Both the position numbers and the translations under genes were made by a program. From positions 1 to 5,968 of the forward strand of contig JADYYZ010000024.1 of the NCBI GenBank assembly GCA_020853405.1: 5,968 nt of DNA. The letters run 5' to 3'. The number at the start of each line of letters is the position of its first letter. The first letter of the stretch is position 1. Positions 1 to 5,596 of the stretch are shown piece after piece. Source of the DNA: Acetobacteraceae bacterium (GTDB lineage Bacteria; Pseudomonadota; Alphaproteobacteria; Acetobacterales; Acetobacteraceae). Under the pieces are notes generated by a model, which saw nothing but the letters and a program-made list of their open reading frames with translations, was not told where the DNA came from and did not search any database.

Positions 1-463
1 ACAGGCTCGCTTCCAGGATCGGCTCGATCTCCAGCGAACTCTCGCCGCGGCTGAACGCGATCGCCATGCGGAAGGACTGGGTGATCCGAAGCGCGCGGTC
101 CATGAACAGCGATGCCACCTCGGGCGGGCAGATTTCGCCGACCGTCGTTCGGAACAGCTGCAGCCAGCGCCGGAAATGCGGTTCGCCAAGTTCCGGAATG
201 GCGAGGTGCGGCGGCAGCGGCCTGCCGTCGTAGCGGCCGGTGCGCAGCAGCGTCGCCGACCAGAAGTCGCACATCTTGTCAAGATGGTGCGGCCATGCCG
301 CCGGCGCGATCACGGCATCGAAGATCGGCCCGAGCAGTGCGTCGCCGCGGATGCGGGCGTAGAAGCCGTGCACGACCGCCTCGATCATCGCCTCGTCGAG
401 CACGTCGGGCAGCAGCCTGCCCTCGATGGTGATGACGCGCGCCGGCGCGGGCCTGCCCTTCAT
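1..463 (-). CDS. Group III truncated hemoglobin (partial, C-terminus beyond window)
   Basis: A heme protein of the 2-on-2 truncated globin superfamily, group III, probably cytosolic; relatives bind O2 and NO. 154 residues are visible with no stop before the window edge. Aligned from memory with Campylobacter jejuni Ctb, the key residues fall at matching spacing: Tyr35 (B10) in FYARIR, Phe48 (CD1) in LGPIF, distal His60 (E7) four residues after the Trp57 region, the CDFW motif at 65-68, proximal His86 (F8) in PPHLAIP and Trp100 (G8). The E7 to F8 distance of 26 residues equals that of Ctb. Relative to Ctb there are about 16 extra N-terminal residues and a C-terminal tail beyond residue 137. 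The ATG at 463 is preceded by GAAAGG and is the only start before an in-frame TGA at 490-488. It is the last visible gene of the cbb3 operon. Family assignment is firm; NO detoxification versus O2 delivery is not decidable from sequence. Confidence 0.9.
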   Translation of the reverse strand, partial: MKGRPAPARVITIEGRLLPDVLDEAMIEAVVHGFYARIRGDALLGPIFDAVIAPAAWPHHLDKMCDFWSATLLRTGRYDGRPLPPHLAIPELGEPHFRRWLQLFRTTVGEICPPEVASLFMDRALRITQSFRMAIAFSRGESSLEIEPILEASL

Positions 464-491
464 CGTGGGCCTTTCATCGTGGGTCCTTCAT
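450..491 (-). repeat. Tandem 14-bp repeat of SD plus start codon ahead of the globin gene
   Basis: Read on the minus strand, three consecutive 14-nt units begin at 491, 477 and 463: ATGAAGGACCCACG, ATGAAAGGCCCACG and ATGAAGGGCAGGCC. The first two differ at only two positions; the third keeps the first eight or so bases and then diverges into globin coding sequence. Each of the first two units contains a purine-rich Shine-Dalgarno-like stretch placed six bases before the ATG of the next unit. The ATGs at 491 and 477 each open a five-codon ORF (MKDPR and MKGPR) whose TGA overlaps the next ATG as ATGA. The structure is directly visible; any role in translational coupling is inference. Confidence 0.8.
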
Positions 492-540
492 CGCAACCAG
501 CCTCGCGTCGTGGCGCCACCAGCGCCGCCCGAAGCCTCAT
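460..540 (-). other. Possible 26-codon leader ORF coupling the DUF2189 gene to the globin
   Basis: The DUF2189 stop codon overlaps an ATG at 540 as ATGA. From there a 26-codon frame runs to a TGA at 462-460, which itself overlaps the globin start as ATGA. The frame includes the ATG at 477 of the 14-bp repeat. The predicted peptide starts MRLRAALVAPRR; it is Arg- and Ala-rich and shows no recognisable domain. It may be only a reinitiation path for ribosomes across the 73-bp gap, or chance in GC-rich sequence. I do not claim that it is a functional protein. Confidence 0.3.
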
Positions 541-1322
541 GCGATCGCCCGGTAACTGTGCCAGGTGGCGTGGCCCAGCAGCGGGAACACGATGATCAGG
601 CCGAGCAGCCCGCTCGCCACGCTCAGCACGAACAGCGCCAGCACGATGACGCCCCAGGCGATCATCACCGGCAGGTTGTTCCAGACCAGCGAGATGCTGG
701 TGCCCATGGCGGTGAAGGCGTCCATCCTCTGGTCCAGCAGCATCGGGACGGCGAACGTGCTGATAGCGAAGGAGAAGGCGGCGAAAAGGCCGCCGACGGC
801 GCTGCCGACCACCAGCATGCCCCAGCCCTCCGGCGTCGTCAGCAGCATGGCGGCGATGTGACGGATGCCGGGAAATCCCCTGAGCCCGAAGAACAATGCG
901 TAGATGATCACGGCGGCGCGCATCCAGACCAGCATCAGCAGGCAAAGGATCGCACCCGCGAACCACACCTGGCCGCCGGATGCGGCATCGACGAAGATCA
1001 TGCGGCCGAGGCTGACCGGCCTTCCGTCCTCGATGTCGCGGCTTTTCTGGTAGAGGCCGATCGCCACCAGCGGCCCGACCACCATGAAGCCGGCCAGCGC
1101 GGGAAACAGGATGTAGTCGAACTCGAGGTGGAACAGACCCCAGACGATCACCGCCGAGGCGACGAACACCATCAGCCCGTAACCAAGGCTCGGCAGCGGG
1201 CTGTGCCAGAGATCGCGCCAGCCGCTGGCCACCCAGCCGAAGGCGGCAGCGGCAGGAAGGTTGCGCCGCCGCCGGGCCGAATGCGGCAGCGGCTGCGTCG
1301 CCGCGGCGTCGGTCGAGGCCAT
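537..1322 (-). CDS. DUF2189 family integral membrane protein (COG5473 type)
   Basis: A 261-residue inner-membrane protein of unknown function. After a basic, Ala-rich N-terminus (RRRR at 17-20) it shows the family-like opening GWVASGWRDLWHSP (29-42). About six hydrophobic segments follow, near 45-63, 70-92, 118-146, 166-190, 217-239 and 240-252. Other features typical of DUF2189 as I know it are the FPALAGFMVVGPLVAIGLYQ stretch (73-92) and the C-terminal GHATWHSYR (250-258). Length is normal for the family. The ATG at 1322 is preceded by AAGGAG, whose first bases overlap the stop of the upstream small gene. Family members often sit near oxidase or nitrogen-oxide respiration genes, to my knowledge, and here the gene lies between a cbb3 oxidase and a truncated globin. 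No catalytic motif is visible, so a role in oxidase biogenesis or NO protection is only inferred from context. Confidence 0.88.
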   Translation of the reverse strand: MASTDAAATQPLPHSARRRRNLPAAAAFGWVASGWRDLWHSPLPSLGYGLMVFVASAVIVWGLFHLEFDYILFPALAGFMVVGPLVAIGLYQKSRDIEDGRPVSLGRMIFVDAASGGQVWFAGAILCLLMLVWMRAAVIIYALFFGLRGFPGIRHIAAMLLTTPEGWGMLVVGSAVGGLFAAFSFAISTFAVPMLLDQRMDAFTAMGTSISLVWNNLPVMIAWGVIVLALFVLSVASGLLGLIIVFPLLGHATWHSYRAIA

Positions 1323-1334
1323 CTCCCCTCTCCT

Positions 1335-1559
1335 TCAGCAGGCCGACCGGGCGGCGCGGAAGGTTCCCTCGCTGCCCGGCGATTTCAGGTGTGGCACGCA
1401 ATCGGGTTGCGTGCTGAGCGCGACATGGACGAGATGGACGTTGGCCGCGACCAGCAGCAGCACGCCGGCCCCGACCAGCAGCAGCACCGCGCGGCGCGAG
1501 CCCGGCAGCCGCCGGCGCCGGTCGCCGATGCCGCAATCGCCCGCCGGGAGCGTGCTCAT
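1335..1559 (-). CDS. Small single-span membrane protein downstream of ccoP, function unknown
   Basis: A 74-residue protein. Its N-terminus is basic (DRRRRLPGSRR, 13-23), followed by one hydrophobic helix (about 24-41) and a short C-terminal domain. By the positive-inside rule the C-terminus should face the periplasm. That part carries His42, His45, Cys54, His57 and a terminal Cys74, in the contexts QPDCVPHLK and RAARSAC; Cys9 lies on the cytoplasmic side. The ATG overlaps the ccoP stop (ATGA) and is preceded by GGAGAG at suitable spacing inside ccoP, which supports real, coupled translation. The stop is 12 bp before the DUF2189 start. It is too short for FixH/CcoH and does not read as CcoS. 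An accessory subunit or assembly/metal-handling factor for the oxidase is possible but unproven. I faintly recall similar small proteins after ccoP in sphingomonads. Confidence 0.75.
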   Translation of the reverse strand: MSTLPAGDCGIGDRRRRLPGSRRAVLLLVGAGVLLLVAANVHLVHVALSTQPDCVPHLKSPGSEGTFRAARSAC

Positions 1560-2434
1560 CTGCGCTCTCCGCCGAGGCCGCTGACATAAAGCGCGAGCAT
1601 CTTGATCTCGACCGGCGACAGCCGGCCCTGCCAGTGCGGCATATGCCCCTGCCTGCCGTTGTGGATGCTGGCGTAAACCGACTGTGCATCACCGCCATAG
1701 AGCCAGTAGCGATCGGTGAGGTCGGGCGCGCCGACCGCATGATTGCCCTTGCCGTCCTCGCCATGGCAGGCGACGCAGGTCTCGGCGAACACGTCCTTGC
1801 CGGCCGCGACCCGGCCCTGCTCGGCCGCCGTCAGGTGCTGGCCCGACAGCGAGCGGACATAGGCCGCGACGTCGAGCACCTGCTCGCGCGTCAGCACGCC
1901 ATCGCGGCCGAAGGCGGACATCTGCGAGACCCGGGTATCGTCGGTGCCGGCGTTGATTCCGACCTTTATCGTCTCGGCGATGGTCTCCGGATCGCCGCCG
2001 AACAGCCAGCTGCCGGATGCGAGGTTGGGGAAGCCGGGGCCGCCGGTTCCCTTCACGCCGTGGCAGGCAGCGCAGTTGTCGACGAACAGGCGCCGTCCGG
2101 TCTCGCGCACGTCGTTCATCAGCGCCGGGTCGGCCATGATCGCCGCGAAACTCTCGGTCGCAACCCGGTCGGTCCAGGCGGCGCGCCGTGCCGCTGCCTC
2201 GTGCACGTCGCGCATCACGATCTCGCGCTGGTCGTTGCCCAGCAGGCCCTTGGTGTAGGTCGACCCGAGCGGCCAGGCCGGCATCAGGATCCAGTAGCCG
2301 ACGCCGAACAGGATCGTGACCGCCAGGAAGAACAGGATGACCCGCGGAACCGGTGTCTCGAGCTCCTCGATGCCGTTCCATTCATGGCCGGTGGTCATCT
2401 GCCCGGAGACGGGATCAAGCTTCTCAATTCCCAT
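1556..2434 (-). CDS. ccoP: Cytochrome c oxidase cbb3-type, diheme subunit CcoP
   Basis: The diheme cytochrome c subunit of the cbb3 oxidase (292 residues, normal length). It accepts electrons from soluble or membrane cytochrome c and passes them through CcoO towards CcoN. A cytoplasmic N-terminal arm contains the family motif GHEWNGIEELETPVPR (16-31). It is followed by one membrane anchor (about 32-52) and two periplasmic class I cytochrome c domains. Heme-binding motifs are CAACH at 121-125 and CVACH at 220-224; Met172 (in QMSAFG) and Met265 (in GHMPHW) are the likely sixth ligands. The ATG at 2434 lies three bases after the ccoQ stop, with GGGAG eight bases upstream. The stop overlaps the start of the next small gene. 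All four heme-attaching cysteines are present, so covalent c-type heme attachment is expected. Confidence 0.96.
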   Translation of the reverse strand: MGIEKLDPVSGQMTTGHEWNGIEELETPVPRVILFFLAVTILFGVGYWILMPAWPLGSTYTKGLLGNDQREIVMRDVHEAAARRAAWTDRVATESFAAIMADPALMNDVRETGRRLFVDNCAACHGVKGTGGPGFPNLASGSWLFGGDPETIAETIKVGINAGTDDTRVSQMSAFGRDGVLTREQVLDVAAYVRSLSGQHLTAAEQGRVAAGKDVFAETCVACHGEDGKGNHAVGAPDLTDRYWLYGGDAQSVYASIHNGRQGHMPHWQGRLSPVEIKMLALYVSGLGGERR

Positions 2435-2437
2435 CGC

Positions 2438-2608
2438 CTATTCTCCCGGCCGGTCGTTGGGGTCGAGAATGCTTTTACGGGCGCGATCGAAGCGTTTGCG
2501 GTTCGACGGCCAGAACGCATAGACCAGCACCGCGAACGAGAGCGCGATCAGGTAGAACAGGCCCCAGCTCTTGGCGGTCTTGACCAGCGTGTCGTGATCG
2601 ATCGCCAC
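2438..2608 (-). CDS. ccoQ: Cytochrome c oxidase cbb3-type, small subunit CcoQ
   Basis: A 56-residue single-span membrane protein of the CcoQ/FixQ family, known to stabilise the cbb3 complex, particularly its CcoP association. The first residues MAIDHDTLVKTAKSWGLFYL lead into a helix (about 16-33), then a basic cytoplasmic segment (SNRKRFDRARKSI, 35-47) typical of the family. I chose the GTG at 2608 because it gives the usual family N-terminus and has GGGGAA eight bases upstream. The frame is open to an ATG at 2650, but that start lies inside ccoO and adds an unlikely Pro/Arg-rich extension. The gene lies between ccoO (four bases upstream) and ccoP (three bases downstream), the classical NOQP order. 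Confidence 0.9.
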   Translation of the reverse strand: MAIDHDTLVKTAKSWGLFYLIALSFAVLVYAFWPSNRKRFDRARKSILDPNDRPGE

Positions 2609-2612
2609 GGCG

Positions 2613-3344
2613 TCATTTCCCCGAGGCGGCGGCAACCTTGTGCGCCGCATCGGTCAGCTGGCCCAGCACCTGGAGGTAGGCGACAACGGCATCCATCTCG
2701 GAAAGCCGGCGCGGGTCGGCATCGAACGCCCGCACGTTGGTCGCCTCGCCGTAGCGTTCGCTGACGCCGGCGGCACCGGGGCTGGTGGGGTCGGCCTGTG
2801 CCTCGGCATCGGCGGCGGCGTTGGCGATCATGGCGTCGGTATAGGGCACGCCGACCGCGCGCATGGCAGCCAGATGCCGGCCGAGATCACCGACCTCCAG
2901 CCGGTTGCGCTGCAGCCAGCCGTAGCGGGGCATCACCGATTCCGGAATCACGTCGCGCGGGTTGATCAGGTGGGCGACGTGCCAGGCGTCGGAGTACTTG
3001 CCGCCGATCCGCGCAAGGTCGGGGCCGGTGCGCTTCGATCCCCACAGCATCGGGTGGTCGTACTGCGATTCCACCGCCAGCGAGTACGGACCGTAGCGTT
3101 CGACCTCGTCGCGCAGCGTACGGATCATCTGCGAATGGCAGGCATAGCAGCCTTCGCGGATGTAGATGTTGCGCCCGGCGAGCTCCAGCGGCGTGTAGAG
3201 GCGCATGTCGGGCGCTGCCTCGACCGTGCCGTCGATGGTGAAAAGCGGCGCGATCTCGACGATGCCGCCGATCGAGGCGACGCCGATGATCGCCAGCACG
3301 AAGCCGATCGCGCTGCGTTCCAGTTTCCGATGCGGGGTGGGCAT
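2613..3344 (-). CDS. ccoO: Cytochrome c oxidase cbb3-type, monoheme subunit CcoO
   Basis: The monoheme cytochrome c subunit of cbb3 oxidase, 243 residues, which relays electrons to the low-spin heme b of CcoN. One N-terminal membrane anchor (about 11-35) is followed by a periplasmic cytochrome c domain. The heme-binding motif is CYACH at 66-70, inside the hallmark REGCYACHSQMIRTLRDE. Other family landmarks are ERYGPYSLA (82-90), DHPMLWGSKRTGPDLARIGG (96-115) and the Met138 ligand in SVMPRYGWL. The linker at 175-200 is Ala-rich. The ATG at 3344 follows the ccoN stop by three bases, and GGAG in the end of ccoN supplies the ribosome-binding site, so the two are probably translationally coupled. 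Confidence 0.96.
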   Translation of the reverse strand: MPTPHRKLERSAIGFVLAIIGVASIGGIVEIAPLFTIDGTVEAAPDMRLYTPLELAGRNIYIREGCYACHSQMIRTLRDEVERYGPYSLAVESQYDHPMLWGSKRTGPDLARIGGKYSDAWHVAHLINPRDVIPESVMPRYGWLQRNRLEVGDLGRHLAAMRAVGVPYTDAMIANAAADAEAQADPTSPGAAGVSERYGEATNVRAFDADPRRLSEMDAVVAYLQVLGQLTDAAHKVAAASGK

Positions 3345-3347
3345 GGC

Positions 3348-4997
3348 CTACTCCGCCGCCTGCGGCGCGGCGATGACGGGCAGGTCGGGCTCGCTGCCCC
3401 TGGCCGAAGCGGGCAGCCGCGACAGCCGGATCGTCATCCAGATATTGTACGACCCGACCACCGCGCCCGCGAGGAAGAACAGCCCGCCGACGGCGCGCGC
3501 GATGTAATAGGGATGCATCGCGACGACGCTGTCGAGGAAGGAATAGGCAAGCGTGCCGGCATCGTTGTAGGTGCGCCACATCAGGCCCTGGATGATGCCG
3601 GAATTCCACATCGCGAAGACGTAGATGACCGACCCGGCAAGGGCCAGCCAGAAATGCACCTCGACCAGTTTCGGCGAGTACATGCGCGGCACCTTCCACA
3701 TCCATGGCACCAGCGCGTAGAACGAGCCGAAGGTGATCATCGCCACCCAGCCCAGCGCGCCCGCATGGACGTGGCCGACCGTCCAGTCGGTGTAGTGCGA
3801 GAGTGCGTTGACCTCGCGGATCGCCATGAACGAGCCCTCGAAGGTCGAAAGCCCGTAGAACACGGCGGCGACCATCATGAAGCGCAGCGTCGCGTCATCG
3901 CGCACCCGGTCCCAGGCGCCGTTCAGCGTGGCGAGCGCATTGCCGGCCGAGGCCCAGGACGGCACCAGCAGCACCAGCGAGAAGGTCATGCCGAGCGTCT
4001 GCACCCACTGCGGGAGCGCGGTGAAATGCAGGTGGTGCGAACCTGCCCACATGTAGGTGAAGGTGATACCCCAGAAGCTGATGAGCGAGATCCGATACGA
4101 GAAGATCGGCCGCTCGGCGCGCTTGGGCAGGTAATAGTACATCATCCCCAGGAAGCCGGCGGTCAGGAAGAAGGCGACCGCGTTGTGGCCGTACCACCAC
4201 TGCGTCATCGCATCCTGCACGCCCGAGAACAGCGAATAGCTCTTGGCGTGGCTGAACGAGACCGGCACCGCGAGGTTGTTGACGATGTGCAGGATCGCGA
4301 CCACCAGGATGAACGCCATGTAGTACCAGTTCGCGACGTAGATGTGCGGTTCCTTGCGCAACCTGAGCGTGCGGATATAAAGGACGAAATAGACGACCCA
4401 GACCACCACCAGCCAGATGTCGGCGTACCATTCCGGCTCGGCATACTCCTTGGACTGGGTGATCCCCATCAGATAGCCGCTGGCGGCGACGATGCAGAAA
4501 AGGTTGTAGCCGGCCAGCACGAACCAGGGGCTGAACTGGTCGGGCAGCCGCGCCCGCGAGGTGCGCTGCAGCACGTGCAGCGAGGTGGCGATCAGCGCGT
4601 TGCCGCCGAAGCCGAAGATCACGCCGCTGGTGTGCACGGGCCGAAGCCGGCCGAAACTCGCCCACGCGGCGTCGAATGTAAGGTCGGGCCAGGCGAGCAG
4701 TGACGCCACCCAGACACCGACGGCCATGCCGACCACGGCCCACGCCATCGCCAGCGCGATCCCTGCCTTGGTCGGGTCGTCATAGTACTCACCGAACCGT
4801 TCGGGCGACGGTTCCGGATCGCTATAGCCCGAGGCTACCGCGACGATCAGGCCGACCGAGAAGGCGAACACGATGAAACCATGCACGCCGATCGGATCGC
4901 CCTGGCCGGCGCCGGCCATCGCCAGGCCACACAGCGCAAGCAGGCCGAGCACGATGAGGGCGAGCTGGCGTTCCGCGATCGTGAGCCCTGAGACCAT
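3348..4997 (-). CDS. ccoN: Cytochrome c oxidase cbb3-type, catalytic subunit I CcoN
   Basis: The catalytic heme-copper subunit (549 residues), which reduces O2 to water at a heme b3/CuB centre and pumps protons. Ligands align with Pseudomonas stutzeri CcoN at constant offset: His122 and His411 for low-spin heme b, His409 for heme b3, His271, His321 and His322 for CuB, and Tyr315 as the cross-linked active-site tyrosine. The conserved Glu387 is present. Two additional N-terminal hydrophobic segments (about 11-30 and 38-57) make it longer than the 474-residue P. stutzeri protein, as in many alphaproteobacteria. Departures from the canonical motifs as I remember them are AGSHH for AGPHH, FEGSF for FEGPM and SLISFW for SI(V/I)HFW. 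The frame stays open upstream through the regulator gene, but the ATG at 4997, with AGGGAG nine bases before it, gives a normal N-terminus. It starts 20 bp after the regulator. Confidence 0.97.
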   Translation of the reverse strand: MVSGLTIAERQLALIVLGLLALCGLAMAGAGQGDPIGVHGFIVFAFSVGLIVAVASGYSDPEPSPERFGEYYDDPTKAGIALAMAWAVVGMAVGVWVASLLAWPDLTFDAAWASFGRLRPVHTSGVIFGFGGNALIATSLHVLQRTSRARLPDQFSPWFVLAGYNLFCIVAASGYLMGITQSKEYAEPEWYADIWLVVVWVVYFVLYIRTLRLRKEPHIYVANWYYMAFILVVAILHIVNNLAVPVSFSHAKSYSLFSGVQDAMTQWWYGHNAVAFFLTAGFLGMMYYYLPKRAERPIFSYRISLISFWGITFTYMWAGSHHLHFTALPQWVQTLGMTFSLVLLVPSWASAGNALATLNGAWDRVRDDATLRFMMVAAVFYGLSTFEGSFMAIREVNALSHYTDWTVGHVHAGALGWVAMITFGSFYALVPWMWKVPRMYSPKLVEVHFWLALAGSVIYVFAMWNSGIIQGLMWRTYNDAGTLAYSFLDSVVAMHPYYIARAVGGLFFLAGAVVGSYNIWMTIRLSRLPASARGSEPDLPVIAAPQAAE

Positions 4998-5017
4998 CCG
5001 CCGAAACTCCCTCTGCC

Positions 5018-5461
5018 TCAAGCCGCCTGGCTGTCGATGTCGAGCAGGCCGCGGAGCGCGCGCCGGTTGCCCACGAGGTCGGCGAGCGTATAGCGGTCGA
5101 GTACCGCGAAATAGGCGGCCAGCGCCGCGGCGAGCATGCCGCTCAGCCGGCAGGCCGGCGTGATCCTGCAGGCGCCATCGCCGGCCATGCACTCGACCAG
5201 CGAGCACGCGCCTTCGGTTTCGCGTACCACGGCGCCGACATTGATCCGCCCGGGTGGGGCCGCGAGGCGGATGCCGCCTGCCCGCCCGCGCGTCGTCTCG
5301 ATCGCGCCGATGCCGCGCAGCGTCTGCGCCACCTTGAGGAGGTGGTGGCGCGATATCCCGTACGCCGCGGCTACATCGTGCACGGTGCAGCTGCCATCCG
5401 GCCGCAAAGCGACGTAGATCAGCATCCGGAGCGCGTAGCTGGTATGCTGCGTCATCCGCAT
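5018..5461 (-). CDS. Rrf2-family transcriptional regulator, NsrR-like (Fe-S, NO-sensing type)
   Basis: A 147-residue Rrf2-family winged helix-turn-helix repressor. The opening MRMTQHTSYALR, the recognition region AAAYGISRHHLLKV (31-44) and the wing RGRAGGIRL (58-66) are typical. Three cysteines, Cys91, Cys98 and Cys104, in a VEC-X6-C-X5-C pattern followed by a leucine, fit an Fe-S cluster site of the NsrR type; IscR and E. coli NsrR use CX5CX5C and CX4CX5C. Cys25 and Cys86 are extra. The C-terminal AVLDRYTLADLVGNR (119-133) is also NsrR-like. Oddity: position 8, Asp in E. coli and Streptomyces NsrR where it can ligate the cluster, is Ser. Two ATGs (5461 and 5455) are possible starts; 5461 fits the family length but has only a weak GGTGG upstream. 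The gene is 20 bp ahead of ccoN, so it is probably in the operon and likely controls it. RirA or another Rrf2 branch is the alternative. Confidence 0.88.
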   Translation of the reverse strand: MRMTQHTSYALRMLIYVALRPDGSCTVHDVAAAYGISRHHLLKVAQTLRGIGAIETTRGRAGGIRLAAPPGRINVGAVVRETEGACSLVECMAGDGACRITPACRLSGMLAAALAAYFAVLDRYTLADLVGNRRALRGLLDIDSQAA

Positions 5462-5479
5462 CGGGCAACCACCAAAGCT

Positions 5480-5501
5480 GCGACGCGGGCCGCCGCGTCG
5501 C
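5480..5501. repeat. Perfect 9-bp-arm inverted repeat upstream of the regulator
   Basis: Arms GCGACGCGG (5480-5488) and CCGCGTCGC (5493-5501) are exact reverse complements separated by four bases. The dyad ends 19 bp upstream of the regulator start. It could form a strong hairpin in the 5' untranslated leader or act as a protein-binding operator. It has no T-run, so it is not a Rho-independent terminator. In sequence this GC-rich some dyads arise by chance, but nine perfect pairs at this position are notable. Confidence 0.65.
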
Positions 5502-5576
5502 CGCCGATCGCCGATGCGCGCGGGTGCGGCCCCGCTTTCGGCGGCAGCATGTATCCTGTCATGGGGGCGCGGACGC

Positions 5577-5596
5577 GGTCAAAGTAGCGCCTGACC
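5577..5596. repeat. Short inverted repeat GGTCA-N10-TGACC
   Basis: Five-base arms GGTCA (5577-5581) and TGACC (5592-5596) flank ten bases. It overlaps the TTGACC that resembles a -35 element for the operon, which is the only reason to list it. The spacing does not match the FNR/FixK/NnrR pattern (TTGA-N6-TCAA), and arms this short can occur by chance. Confidence 0.3.

Noticed and set aside
426..1589. 387-codon plus-strand open frame opposite the DUF2189 and small membrane protein genes
   Set aside because: It is low-complexity, His/Gln/Arg-rich antisense sequence without domain features; the minus-strand genes explain the region.
460..1764. 434-codon minus-strand frame overlapping ccoP, the small gene and DUF2189
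   Set aside because: It is Arg/Ala-rich out-of-frame sequence across three better-supported genes. Only its last 26 codons, after the DUF2189 stop, were kept as a possible leader ORF.
2640..4703. 687-codon open frame on the plus strand opposite ccoN and ccoO
   Set aside because: It lies opposite genes with full catalytic and heme motifs. Its translation is rich in His, Arg, Asp and Gly, a pattern typical of antisense frames in GC-rich DNA, and it shows no recognisable domain.
4998..5468. N-terminal extension of ccoN in the same frame through the regulator gene
   Set aside because: The extension overlaps the Rrf2 gene out of frame. The ATG at 4997 has a ribosome-binding site and gives a normal CcoN N-terminus.
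5547..5564. CATG-N8-CATG as an NsrR box
   Set aside because: Only the self-complementary CATG ends match; the inner bases are not complementary and do not fit the known NsrR consensus.
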